Shown here piece after piece: positions 21,846 through 32,639 of a stretch of DNA of 64,000 nt (its first letter is position 1; the number at the start of each line of letters is the position of its first letter). The notes under the pieces were generated by a model, which did no database searches, was not told the DNA's origin, and saw only the letters and a list, made by a program, of their open reading frames with translations. A program made the position numbers and the translations under genes. Source of the stretch: Eutreptiella sp. 'Long Island Sound 2002' (lineage: Eukaryota; Euglenozoa; Euglenophyceae; Eutreptiales; Eutreptiaceae); the NCBI GenBank assembly GCA_964036045.1, contig OZ038381.1:66030242-66094241 (forward strand), read 5' to 3'.

Positions 21846-22183
21846 AAGGAAATGCTGCGTTGTCGGCGACGGCTTTCGGGAGGAGACCCGTCTGCAGTGC
21901 ACCCAAAAGGCTGCGCTTGGGGGGGGGGTAGGCCGGAGGAACCTTAGAAAGGGAACTGGAAGGGTCAACTGTGAGGGAAGGGCCTGAAGGAAACCTACCG
22001 CCGGTACATCCCCAAGGGAACTGGTTGAAGCTCTCGGCCGTGAGGTGAGACGCCAGGAGAACTGATGGTGGAGAGCTCCCCTTCCAACGAAAAGACGGCC
22101 ACAATGTAAAAAAAACAAGGAGATGTTAGACAAGTCTGTGTTCGTGGCCGCCCTTAATTACCTACTTACTTATAATCATCGCG
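21846..22183. other. Spacer between LINE tail and gypsy remnant
   Basis: No gene or repeat family is recognised in these bases. Confidence 0.4.
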
Positions 22184-22960
22184 ATGGAAGGGCAGGGACT
22201 GACTGACGAGGAGCTGCTGGCACTACATGAAAAACAGCTGCACCAGGTAATGCACATTCTCGACGCCAATCAGCTGATTCGTGCGAAGAAGAAGGCAAAA
22301 TTGAAACCTGTCCAATATCCTGGTTCTGCTTTGAGAGTTGCACTTACCGACCCGCTCTGGGGAAGCTCAGCCCTATTCGGAAGTGCAATTGCCCTGAGAC
22401 TATTAGGGAATTGAGAGGTTTCCTGGGTTGTTGTAATTTTTACCACACATTTGTGCCGAATTATGCCAACTTTGCCGCCCCCCCTCACCGAATCACTGAA
22501 GGTAGCGAGCTTTGCCGGCAAGGCAGGTTCAAAGGTGTGTGTTAGGTGGGAGGGTGAATACAAAGAAGCCTTCGATCACTTCAAGGGTGCCCTCTGCGAA
22601 GTTACCACCTCGCATGTTCCGAACTGAGACCACCCCTTCTATATCAGAGCTGAGGCATCCAGCTACGCGATCGGAGCCGTCCTTGAACAGGTCGCTGAAG
22701 ACACCGCCGATAATTACCCTCTTGCATTTTGGCTTAGGAAGCTAGCCCCGCGCCAGATGCAATGGCTGCCGCTAGAGCAAGAAAACTATGCCATAATATG
22801 CGCCCTGAAAAAATATCCATCGTTGGTTGGCACCAACTGGGTCAAGGTGCTGACGGATCACCAATCTCTTGAGTATTCGGCCACCGAACACATTGATACG
22901 GTACCGGGCCCAGCTTGTCAACGAGGCAGACGGCACAAGTTTCTCGATTAGTTCAACCTT
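22184..22960 (+). pseudogene. Ty3/gypsy RT C-terminus and RNase H
   Basis: The plus strand opens inside an RT thumb-like segment (HQVMHILDANQLIRAKKKAK), continues in another frame as PETIRELRGFLGCCNFYHTF and NYANFAAP (the connection motif of Ty3/gypsy pol), then RNase H: PFYIRAEASSYAIGAVLEQ with the catalytic Asp replaced in a DAS-like motif, WLPLEQENYAIICALKKYP and KVLTDHQSLEYS. Stops and frameshifts are frequent. The catalytic RT palm upstream is missing, so the copy is 5'-truncated. Confidence 0.8.
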
Positions 22961-23800
22961 CATGTGTCGAATTTACCTGGCAAACACGACATGGTAGAAG
23001 GTGCTCAGTGCTGCTGGGCTTACCCTGCTTCAAAGGGGCTGGAGAATAGCAACATCCATTGTACAGGGCATCCCCGCCATGTTGTGATCGAATGGGAGGA
23101 AGATAAAAAAAAGCTGGTCCGGCGTGAGTGTATGCAGTGTTCAGTTGAACTGCATGCAATGCGGCGTCATGACATCACAGCCTTCTCCGATCCGGAGCAT
23201 GCACATCACATTATCACCAAATCACTGAAATGTTCGGAAAAAATCACCGATCCACCCTCTGGAATTGTGAAATCGAATCAGTATACTCTAGGTGTAAGTC
23301 AATTTCAGTTGCTTCAGGGCATGAAATGCCGAGATCTGGCCAAATCTTCACCCCTGCCAAAGGATTCCCTCAAGATTTGTCACTGGACGAACAAGTATAT
23401 GAGGAATTCCATGTTGAAAGAAGTTTTCGGAAACATAAAATCCAAGAGTTCTCATAACCATGGAATTTTTGGAGAATATATGTTAGGTGGTGGGCAGCTG
23501 CTGATGGTGGGTAAATTGTGCGTACCAGACGCCCTGGTGCCCTGAGTGTTAAACTGGTGGCACAATTGGCAGTGCCCCCACGCACATGGCTGTAGATTAT
23601 GGTCGATGATTAAGTATAGGTTATTTGCCTCAAGGCTCTACACTCATTGCATGAAAGTAGCTGCCGGATGTGCCCAAGGTGCTGTCTCAACGCCCCCCAG
23701 CAGAGAGAAGCACGGCCATCCGAAGCTTCATCCTATATCAGAGTGCCTCTTTAACAGAGTCACCAATGATTTCTTCCATCTAAATGAACTCGACAACAAA
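22961..23800 (+). pseudogene. Gypsy pol linker, heavily decayed
   Basis: This stretch lies between RNase H and integrase of the same remnant. Only scattered coding-like words remain, and the usual HHCC finger was not found. A short ORF (22964-23545) starting MSNLPGKHDMVEG continues the RNase H end (the SNLPGKHDMVEGA phrase is typical after gypsy RNase H). Confidence 0.5.
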
Positions 23801-24350
23801 GGTTGACATTGGACCTACAGAAAGGTCAATGGAGTGCTCCTTATTCAGTGCAGTCATTCCAGCTACATTAAGGTGTTCTCTTGTACCATCGTGTTGATGA
23901 CTGGCAAAGCTGCCGCCAAATGGTGCGCGCAGACATGAATTGGAGGTTCGGGCGTCCCATCCGAGGCGATTACGGACTCAGGCAAGGAGTACACCTCGGA
24001 ACGGTGGAGAAAACCATGTACCTGGTTTCCATTCCATCACCTCAAATGTGGAATCCACTACCATCGAGCGTTGCCAGGCGAAAGAGCTATCCACTCATTA
24101 ATAAATATGCTCCTTAAGGCACTGGACAGTGCCGTGGATTTCTGTTGGCTTGAGATCCTATTTGCTCTGCTTCGCCGTTACCACAACACGCCTTTATATA
24201 ATGGCCTTTCCTCAAATGAAATTGTCTATGGGGGAAAGAAGTGTTGGTGGAACATGCCGCTGAATAGTTCTCACCCCTGGAAAGATGCTTCACTTATCAT
24301 CTATGAAATTGAAAGGGCACAAAAAACTGTCTCTTAATGGATTGATAAAC
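23801..24350 (+). pseudogene. Ty3/gypsy integrase core
   Basis: The reading VLLIQCSHSSYIKVFSC, then ITDSGKEYTSE (the DSGxEF-like catalytic motif), then YHRALPGERAIHSLINMLL (the YHP...ER.n..L region with the Glu) follows the order of a retroviral-type DDE integrase core. The end reads RRYHNTPLYNGLSSNEIVYG, matching the typical region after the core. An in-frame stop near 23938 and several frame changes are present. Confidence 0.7.
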
Positions 24351-24399
24351 ATCAGGCTGAGTGCCTCGGGGTCCACAATCAGGGCGGAAAGAGACCAAA

Positions 24400-24550
24400 T
24401 AGTTTTGAAGGGGACCATCGAGTTTGGCTTCGAAAATCCAAAATCACTCTGGACGGAGATGATAAGCCTTTTTCCTGGTGGGATGGGCCATTTGCATTCG
24501 AAGCCCGTCTAGGGGCAAAAAAGTGGAAGATTTGTGCGAATGTCAACAGG
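24400..24550 (+). pseudogene. Gypsy GPF/GPY module
   Basis: The frame reading HRVWLRKSKITLDGDDKPFS and then WWDGPFAFEARLG matches the D.VWL...GP(F/Y) module that follows the integrase core in Ty3/gypsy elements. Confidence 0.6.
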
Positions 24551-24639
24551 TAAGTTGAAATTTCCGGCGACCGCCTCAAGAGAGAAATTCCTTCCCCCAA
24601 GGGAAGAGTTGAACCCCTTTATTGCAGTTCGAAAATTTT

Positions 24640-24893
24640 GTCGGATCGGGTCATTGAAGGCAGGAATAATGAAGTCAAGAAGGGTCTCGAGGCAAGACGC
24701 GACGAAAAAGAGGAATGGGAGTTTTTATGTGGGTGGAGGGGCTTTGGTGGCAGTCACAAGAACTCAGAACCAGCCCATTCTTTCTTTCACGGATACACGA
24801 AGAGGTTCATTGACTTCCTCAAGCAGCACCCCGGAAGTGGCGTACTCCTGACGGATTTTCTGTCCAAATCAGAGAGGCAACAGGGAGAATGAC
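24640..24893 (+). pseudogene. Chromodomain of gypsy chromovirus
   Basis: The frame starting MSDRVIEGRNNEVKKGLEAR reads on as EWEFLCGWRGFGGSHKNSEP, then AHSFFHGYTKRFIDFLKQHP. The pattern (R..., xFLVxWxGF, sEPahSF, long helix) is that of C-terminal chromodomains of Ty3/gypsy chromoviruses, which direct integration to particular chromatin. The frame is open to its stop at 24891. Trp in WEP is replaced by Ser. This end is less damaged than the rest of the element. Confidence 0.6.
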
Positions 24894-25166
24894 GGAAGAA
24901 GACCTGGGGTGAATCGAGATCGAGCCCATTATGGCCCTCATCTGCCACACTCCCGGGTTGATCAGCCACTCGCCTCTCCTGAAGTAAGGCGAACGCAGGA
25001 GCCCAAGGAGGAACGAGCTTTGAGTTCTGCCGCCAATTTACACCGTCCAAGTCCTACGCGTGCCCGCCAAGACGGATCAGGGGTCACATGCGTTTGTGCT
25101 TGGCCAAAAAAATGGAAGAATGTGGAGACCTGAGGCGCCTGCGCCCTAAAACCACTAATAGTCATC

Positions 25167-25222
25167 TGGTCAAGGGCGTCATGGTACTCGTCGCTAGGGC
25201 TCAAGGTTGTAGGTTCAATACC
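25167..25222 (+). repeat. tRNA-like promoter boxes, possible SINE relic
   Basis: TGGTCAAGGGC at 25167-25177 resembles an A box and GGTTCAATACC at 25212-25222 resembles a B box, with about 35 bases between, as in RNA polymerase III tRNA promoters. No cloverleaf could be folded by eye, so a tRNA-derived SINE remnant is more likely than a tRNA gene. Confidence 0.3.
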
Positions 25223-25269
25223 CTTGCATGTCCAACTGGCTCCAAAGCTCCAGCCTTGCCACCTCGAAC

Positions 25270-26028
25270 AATTATTACAATTCAAGTGTTCTAACAGTTC
25301 TGCACTCGGACAGTACTGCCATCAGGCTTATTGTAAATCGGGACTGATTTCTACCTTGTCCTGTAATATACAGTGACACTGAGAGCGTGTGTCGCACATA
25401 AGGATGGCCTGCGCATATTACATGTGAGCGCATACTGCAGAACTAAGGAGATGTTTCTCGTGTATTTTGCGAATGATTTTTTTGTATACTTCATCATTGA
25501 ATTGTCGTTCTTCAGCTGAACAGGAATCACTGTTTTCAACATGTTGTTGATGATTTGACTCTTGCAGCGTCGTGAGGGTGCCGCAGGAGTATGGAGAACT
25601 GCAGTGAATTCGGAAGGATTTTGCTAAGAAGAAATTTCAAATGAGAGGAGCGGTGGAATATGGAAGAGGTTTGAGTCTTTTGGTGTCAAGGTGTGACGAG
25701 TCACAGTCAAGCAAAGGAGCTTGAAATTCAGTGAAAGTGACAAATGAGTTTGCAAAACATATTTCAGACAAGAGGACCAGAACTCAGAAAGTTGAAAAAA
25801 AGATTACAAAAATCTTACAAAACAGTGATTGGGAGTGGTCATCGTGTCCGACCGACTCCGTGAGCGTTGTGAGAGGTACAGACGAGACCAAAACGGAGGC
25901 TGGACGAAGACACGTCTCCAGTATGTTGTGAAGATCCCTGGTTGCTGGGCGTTTTGTGTGTCTCGGAGGGTTAGGGGAAGTGCGTCCTTGATTTGGGTCA
26001 CTGCCTCTCGTTATATGGTGGTAGGGTA
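25270..26028. other. AT-richer sequence, nothing recognised
   Basis: No open frame longer than about 70 codons and no repeat was noted. Confidence 0.5.
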
Positions 26029-27365
26029 GTGCCGGAGGGTCTGCTTGGTGGCGGCCCGGTGTGTACAGGCTTCGCTGCCCGCGGGCTCCTATGTCTGCGG
26101 CGTGAGGGTGTCGTCGAGGGTGATGTCGTCGAGGCGGTCAACTTATGCGGTCCACGGTCTCTGCCAGTCTGTCAGCGTGGGGTCGTTTTCGAAGCGGTCC
26201 AGGGTATAGTGGGCAGCTGTCCACTGAGGGTCGGGGTCAACGGCAATGTCGGTGTTCGCTGTCGCGTTTACCCAGACAGCTTGTGGGGGTCGTGCCCGGG
26301 CTGTTTAATCGTCGTCTCCCAGGGTTGTGCCCTCAATGGTGGCCGTGCCCTGGGTGTTTATGAAAAGGTGCACGTCCTGTGGTAGTTGTACCCGGTCCGG
26401 CGTGAGGAGGTGCATGACTTCCATCGTTGTTACTCCCGGGAGGATTTTCTTCCAGTCGATGTTGCCTCTCGGCAATCGCCATGTTGTTGTCGTGCTCCGG
26501 GTATGAATCTCCTCTCGGGGCAGTTGATTTTTACCGGGGATGTGGCGTGTGGTGAGGGGCTTGGCGAGATGTTGGATGGTCGGGTAGGCGCCCGGAGGTT
26601 CAGTTCCTTTGTGGGCCAGTGGGCTCTGTCCTGTTTGTGGGGAGTTGTTCTGCGGGGGCGTGTGGGGTTTTGTTGGGCTGGGGGGTATGTGTGGTTCCGG
26701 TATCGGTTGCGGTGCCGTCGGCCAATGGCTGGTGATGCTGTGTGCCCTGGTGGTTGCGCTTTCGAGCAGGTAGACCTCAAGCTTTCGTGGCCCAACAGGG
26801 TGCCACTGCCGAACAGGGTCGTTGTGCGGGGTGTGGAGGTGGATGCTCTGCTTGGTGGACCAGCTGTGGTGGGCGTTTGCATGGCGTTTGTGATGGCGGG
26901 GTCGTAGTCGTCCAAGAAAGGGTGATCGTGCATCGAACTGTCTTTGAACGGGGTTCGAACGGTCGTAGCCAGCGCCCCGATGTCTCTCTCTGGCACTACC
27001 CTGTCCCATGTTGTACGGGGCGTGGTATGCGGTGGCCCCGTGTGTCCCTCTGGGATCTCCGTTTCGTACTTGGTCCAGTCTTGTAGCATGCGTTCCTCGT
27101 ACGCAGCGTCTGTGTACGGTTGGATACTGTGCTTCGCTAAGGTGCGGGCATGGGCTAGTTGTTTGTATGGGGTCCAGTGTTGGGGACCTGGTCTTTTTGG
27201 GGGGCTGGTGGTCGGTTCCAGTGTGGGTTCTTTTCTATCAGCCACCCTGTTACCGTTGCGGGTGGCGTGCACCAGGATGTATTCGTTCTTCTCGTTCGGG
27301 TGTCCATTCCAGGTGGGATTCACCCGCTGACGCGTTGGTGGGTCGGCATGTTGCGGTGCGTGCAT
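26029..27365 (-). pseudogene. LINE-D protein region, 3' part
   Basis: On the minus strand one frame (27365 to about 26760) begins with NEYILVHATRNGNRV and includes YTDAAYEERMLQDWTKYETE. The protein then changes frame and ends with WKKILPGVTTMEVMHLLTPD and DVHLFINTQG, stopping at 26305. A further coding-like stretch (QWTAAHYTLDRFENDPTLTD) lies at about 26290-26140. The MHLL.PD and LV.TRNG segments resemble LINE-A 7226-8390. No enzyme motif was found; it is probably an ORF1-type or accessory LINE protein. Confidence 0.4.
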
Positions 27366-28366
27366 ATGGGGGCCCCTGTCTTGTCATGTAGGACAATGGT
27401 GTGGCCCCAAGTCCAGCTGTGCAGGGTTAGGAGGAGAGCCGCCGCTGTATCTTTGTGGGTTGCTGGCGGTGGGGCGTCGGTTTCTTGGATGAAGATCAGG
27501 GCTTCCTGCGCGTGTGGGGATGCAGCGAGGTTCGTCCAGGCTCCAGTTTTGGATACCCGTCCCTGCACTACCACTCCTTCCGTTGACTGTTGACGGGCGT
27601 TTTGTATACCCCTTCGCAGTTTCCGGATGTATGCTCCTGAGTCCCGGTTCCCTTCTGTTCCCGTCATCCGTTGGTCCGTTTCGTTCAGTGCTCGGTACAA
27701 GGTCCCTGTGGGTTGTTGGTGCGCGGCAGTCGCCAGCTGCAGTACGCCTTGGATGCTGTCCTGCAGTGGATCGTTGTCAAGGCCCATGGGTTCGTGGGTC
27801 ACGAGGATGTCAAGGCCACTGGGTAGTGATTCTGGGGGCGGGTTAGTGGCATTGGCAGGGATGGATACTTGGGAGTGGGTCTCCACCGCGGTGCGGGATG
27901 TTCCGCGGGACACGGATAGTGATGCTTCGTGTGTGTGGTCCTCTGGTGTGCCTGGCTGCGTTGTCTCCATGGTCAACGGCGCCATTTGTGGTTCCAGCCC
28001 CGGGACATTGTCTCCGTCGTTGTGGTGTTGTGTCTTGCGTTGAGGTGTGTGGCTGTAGTCCGTGTTTTGGGCGCTATACTCCGTGCGGTCCAGGATCGGG
28101 ATACGCCGGCGCAGTGTGGTGCTTGTGGTTCGGTTTGTGGCTCGGCCGCTGTAGTCGGTGCGTTGTGATGGGGTGTGGTCCGGTTCTGGGTCCACCAGTC
28201 GTCGCTGTGCTTTTCGCCCTCCGGTTGCCCTCCCCCCGTGGGGCCCCGTTGTGTCGGCCGTCCTTGGGGCAGTCGTCGGTGTGCCATTGGGTCGTTGCAT
28301 GGGTTGGTCGGGGTTCTTTCTGTTGTGCCTTGTACATCGTGTGGGTGGGGCTTGGGGTGTGTGCAC
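27320..28366 (-). pseudogene. LINE-D protein region, 5' part
   Basis: An open minus-strand frame of 348 codons has a disordered N-terminal half (DPEPDHTPSQRTDYSGRATN and similar) and a folded-looking C-terminal half containing GVLQLATAAHQQPTGTLYRA and QEALIFIQETDAPPPATHKD. The last segment resembles LINE-A around 15740-16015 in length and hydrophobic pattern. The N-terminal half overlaps the 395-bp tandem repeat described separately. Confidence 0.45.
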
Positions 28367-28770
28367 CTGGTGCTCGTCCTCGGCTCCTATCGCTCGGGCT
28401 GTCGAGGAAGTTGGTGTCGCGCCGCGGTATGTGATTGTAGTCCGTGTTTTGCGTGCTATACTCCGTGCCGTCCAGCCTCGGGGTATGTTGGGGTGATGTG
28501 GTGCTTGCAGTTCGGTCTGTGGCGCGGGCGCTGTAGTCGGTACGTTGTGATGGGTCGTGGTCTGGTTCCGGGTCCACCAGGTGTCGTTGTGCTGTTCGCA
28601 CCCCTGTCGCCCTCCCCCCTTGAAGTCTAGTTGTGTCGGTTGGGTAATGGCCCGTGTGTCATTGGGTCGTTGCTCCCTGGTGTGCGCTGTACACCGTGTG
28701 GGTGGGGCTTGGGTTGTGTACGGCTGGTGCTTGGCCGCGGCTCCTGTCGCTGGGGCTGCCGAGGTCGTTG
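28035..28770 (-). repeat. Tandem repeat of about 395 bp, two copies
   Basis: The block starting near 28035 (GTAGTCCGTGTTTTG..) recurs from 28436, with the same landmarks in order: the CTATACTCCGTGC word, GGTCCACCAG, GTCATTGGGTCGTTGC and GTGTGGGTGGGGCTTGG. On the minus strand it repeats protein words such as VDPEPDH and TEYS.QNTDY. The second copy is shorter and more diverged. A third partial copy may reach 28920. Confidence 0.75.
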
Positions 28771-29219
28771 GGGTTGGCCAGGTGTTGTCCCCCCTCTCGG
28801 GTCGTAGTCGTTGTTGGCGTGCTCGGCGTACGCGGTGTGGGTTCCCTCTGGGCGTCGTCCTTGCACTCCCGCTCCATCATGTCCTATGTTTGTGTTGCTT
28901 GCGTGGTCTTTCTTCTGCGCCATGTACTTTGGCGCTGAGGTGCTGCATGTGCGTGTACCTCATGCTGCTTGTTGTTACATGTGCGTGTGTACCACATACG
29001 GGGCAGGCAGGGTGCATACTTCTTGCCCTTGGCCTCAGCCTTGGCTTCCGTGTCGCTTGGGTATTGCCCTTCCCCTGTAGTGGAGCTTTTTGGTCTAGGC
29101 GCTGTTCTTCATTTGCGCTGAGCCCCTTATTCCAGGCATTCGGGTCGGTCTGCCATGCGGGAGAGCCGCGGCACACAGGGTAGACGTAGATAGAGCGCTG
29201 CTTCCTGTCATGTCGTTGC

Positions 29220-30990
29220 GGGTTGTGCCACGTTGTGCTGGAGAACGTTGCGGTTGGTCGTGTGGCGCCGTGTTTTGTCGCGTGTCGTTGTGTCGTGTTG
29301 CGTAGTATTGTGTTTGGTCGTGTGGTGTCGTATGGTTGTGTCGTTGTGTTGTGTTGTGGCGTGTTTCGTGTTTTGCTGTGTGGCGTTGGGTGGTGCCGTG
29401 TTGTGTCGGGTGGTGTCGTGTTCTTACGCGTTGTGTGTTGTCACCTGGCGGTTCGTTGTGTAGTGTATTATTTTGTATTGTTGTGTGGTGTTGTATGGTT
29501 GTTCGTTGGGTTGTGCTGTTCTTTGTTTTGTAACGTTCTCTTGCATCGTATGTTGTTGTCTTGTGTCGCCTTGCGGCGTGTTCTGTAGTTGTTATGTTCT
29601 GCTGTGTGTTATGGCGTGTTGTGTCGTGTCCGGTTGTGTTGTGGTCGTGGTATGTGGTTGCGTCGGGCGTTGGGTTGTGGTACGTGGTGGTGTTCAAGTT
29701 GCGTGTTGTGGTGTGGCCATGTATTGTGTACTGGTGTGTCGCGTTGTGTTTTGGTGCCTGGCGGGCTCCACGGGTTACATCAAGTGTTACGTTGTTGTGT
29801 TGCGTGACATTATGTCATGTCGTGTGGTGCGGTGCTTTGGTGTGTGGTGTTGTGTTGTGTGGCATCATGTTGCGTGGTGTTGTAAGGTTTTTTCTCTTTG
29901 TGGTTTTGTAACATTGCGCGTTTTGTGGTGTTGTGTTGTGTTGTGATGCGTGGTATTGTGTTTTGTCGCGCGGCGTTGGGCTGTGCCATGTTGTGTCGTG
30001 TGGTGTCGTGTCGTGTCGTGTGGTATGGTGATGTGTCGTGTGGCGGTTCATTCTGGTGTGTTGCTTTGTAGTTCGTTGTCCAGTGTTGTATGGTTGCTCG
30101 TTGGGTTTCGGTGTTTCTTGTTCTGACGCGTTGTTTTGTGTCATGTCTCGTTGTCGTGTGTTGCCTAGCGGCGTGTTGTGTAGTTAGCACGTTGTTTGTG
30201 CGTCATTGTTGTGTCGTGTGGTGTTGTGTTATGTCGTGTGGTGTTGTGTTTTGTCGTGTGGTGTTGCGTAGTATTGTGGTAGGTTGTGTGGTGTTGTATG
30301 GCTCTTCCGTTGTGTTGCGGCGTTGCGTGTGTTTTGGTGTTGTGTTGCGTCGTGTTGCGTTGCTTTGTGTGTTGTTCTATGGCGTTGGGTTGTGCTGTGT
30401 TGTGTCATGTGGTGTCGTGTCATGTCACGCGGTGTTGCGTGTTGTTGTGTTGCGGTTGGTTGCGTGTTGTAGTATTTTGCGTTGTTGTGTGGCGTTGTAT
30501 GGTTGTTTGTTGTGTTTTGGTGTTTCGTGTTAGTGGGGTTGTTTTGTGTCGTGTCTCGTTGTCTTTTGTTGCCTTGCGGTGTGTTGTGTAGATGGCATCT
30601 TGGATGTGCGTCGTTGTTGTGTCGTGTGGTGTCGTGTGATGTGGTGTGGTGTTGTGTTTTGTCGTGTGGCGTTGTGTGGTGTTGCGTAGTATTGTGGTTT
30701 GTTGTGTGGTGTTGTATGGCTCTTCCGTTGTGTTGTGGCATTGCGTGTGTTGTGGTGTTGTGTTGCGTCGTGTGGCGTTGCTTTGTGTGTTGTTGCGTGG
30801 CGTTGGGTTGTGCCGCATTGTCTCATGTGGTGTCGTATCATGTCACGCGGTGTTGCGTGTTGTTGTGTGGCGGTTAGTTGCGTGGTGTAGTATTTTGCGT
30901 TGTTGTGTGGCGTTGTATGGTTGTTCGTTGTGTCCTGTTGTTTCGTGTTCGTGGGGCTTTTTTGTGTCATGTCTCGCTGTCGTGTGTTCC
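29220..30990. repeat. GTTGTGTGG-type simple-sequence tract, 1.8 kb
   Basis: The plus strand is almost entirely G and T with interspersed C: words such as GTGTCGTGTGG, GTTGTGTTG and TTGCGTTG recur without a fixed register. Within it, segments of about 330-440 bp repeat, for instance the TATGGTTGTTCGTTG word at about 29498, 30918 and close variants. A is scarce on the plus strand. Open frames here are compositional artefacts. Confidence 0.85.
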
Positions 30991-31783
30991 CTAGCGGTGT
31001 GTTGTACAGTTGGCATGTTGGCATGGCGCGTCGCTATGTCTTCGCCGGTTTCCGCTTCGCCTGGTGGTGCCGTTCACCTTGGTTTGCTCCCCGAGCAAGG
31101 TATCATGTGGTACAAGAAAACAAGGGCATGGGGACAAGGTTTTGTCGGTATTTAGCGTGGGACGTTCTAGCTTTATGCCCCCACTCGTTGGTTCTGGCGG
31201 TGCCCGAGAGTAGGCACTTTTACGTGTGGTTGTTTGGTGTTTGTTTGTCTTGTATTTAGTTGCCTTGTCCGTAGTGCACTCCTGACTCCTCCATTTGTCT
31301 TCGCCCGTGTTGGTCTCGTGCTCCTTTGGCGTCGTGCTCGTTGGGGCGTGGTCGTCTCTTGGCGGCAACATACCTCCCCGCGTCCCAACATAGTTTTGTT
31401 TTCTTCATCGATGTTCCTTTTGCTCACGCTTTGTTGGCCTAGTCGTACAACATGCATTTTGCTAGTTGTTTTTCGGGCATCCACGGGATACACTGTCTTG
31501 TCTGGTTTTCCTCCCTGTTCTCGCTGAGGTCTGGATGTGTGGATTTTGCCGCTGACCTCGCCAAACAGCGGCGTGAAGATTCCTGCGGGGGATTTGAGGT
31601 CAGTAGAAACGATTTCTGCCTTTATTTTTCTTTTGGTGCGTCTTTTTGTTCGTTCTAATTTATTCTTTCCACGTCTCCTTTTCTAGTATCCAACAGTGTC
31701 CAACAGACACCGGCATGGTGCCCTAGGTCGCCGAACCCACACTGTCGCCCACCGTCACGGCGCTCGCCAAGGCAGCCCAAGCC
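30991..31783. other. No gene seen
   Basis: T-rich sequence between the GT tract and LINE-B. Nothing was recognised apart from pyrimidine tracts. Confidence 0.4.
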
Positions 31784-32626
31784 ATGGCGCACAGGGAGGG
31801 TGCCCCACAGGACTGGACGCCGAATGTCCCTGTCGAGGAACGCGCCCACCACAACGCCAACAAAGCACAGCAGACAGGGCGCCAGATACACCCACCAATA
31901 CGAGACAAAGGCGACAACCTTCAGCCCCACAGCCCGTGGATGGTACACTTCGTCCTAGAGGACCACGGGGACATTCGGAAAGGCACGGAGGTACAAATCA
32001 CACACGCCCCGGCGCACACACACCTCCGCTACACCGTCCCCACCTCAAACATAATCGTCACCTACGGTGAAGCACAGACGTCCACATACAGATTGCTGGC
32101 CGACACCGAAGGCGCAGCATACACGGTATACACCTGGGCACGATACGGGGACCTTCCAGCCCCCATTTGGCACTCTGACCCATCCTGGCACCAACCCCTC
32201 AATGGGAGGCGTGTGCCCCGTCAAGGCACAAAGCCCATGGACAGCAATGCTACCGGTGTCAACGGCATTCCGCACCCCAACATCATTAACTCCGCCCTCA
32301 CAAACGCCAAGATACCCCTCATCTATACGGGGTGCCCCACCCTGGATGACACAACCCACCGCAGGACGTGTGGTACCATCAGAAGCGCCCTGCACCACGA
32401 CATCGACCGACACCAAGCCACCTGGCTCGACAAGGGCTCCGTCACCATCAGGGCGGGTGCATGGTTGAGCAACCTCAACCCCCGAGAACTGCGCATGGTG
32501 GCGGGACCCTACATACTATACCCTGTACCCGACGGCATGGATGACCACTGCCCAGGGCTCCGGCCCGGGGACCCCCCATTGCGGGCACCCCTGCCCCGCA
32601 CCCTGTTCCAACCATTACCCCCATAG
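31784..32626 (+). pseudogene. LINE-B N-terminal protein segment
   Basis: This plus-strand frame of 280 codons begins MAHREGAPQDWTPNVP. It contains a beta-rich region (SNIIVTYGEAQTSTYRLLAD, AAYTVYTWARYGDLPAPIWH) and ALHHDIDRHQATWLDKGSVT. The hydrophobic pattern resembles LINE-A 16028-16490. No catalytic motif was found. It is the first coding block of LINE-B and probably corresponds to an ORF1-type or N-terminal polyprotein segment. Confidence 0.45.
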
Positions 32627-32639
32627 GCCGCCCCACTCC

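Larger units (their letters stand above)
22184..24893 (+). mobile_element. Ty3/gypsy chromovirus remnant
   Basis: Domain order is RT end, RNase H, integrase, GPF module, chromodomain. Flanking LTRs were not identified. Base composition is clearly lower in GC than the neighbouring LINE sequence. Confidence 0.75.
26029..28920 (-). mobile_element. LINE-D fragment
   Basis: This is a minus-strand block with LINE-family protein segments but no endonuclease or RT. Assignment rests on short similarities with LINE-A. Confidence 0.4.

Noticed and set aside
25141-25240. A functional tRNA gene
   Set aside because: Only A- and B-box-like words are present. Acceptor and anticodon arms could not be formed.
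29095-31024. Minus-strand Thr/His/Asn-rich frames in the GT tract
   Set aside because: They are translations of simple sequence. Several frames are open simultaneously.
31173-31527. Hydrophobic short frames near 31234-31527
   Set aside because: Short, without homology or splice support.
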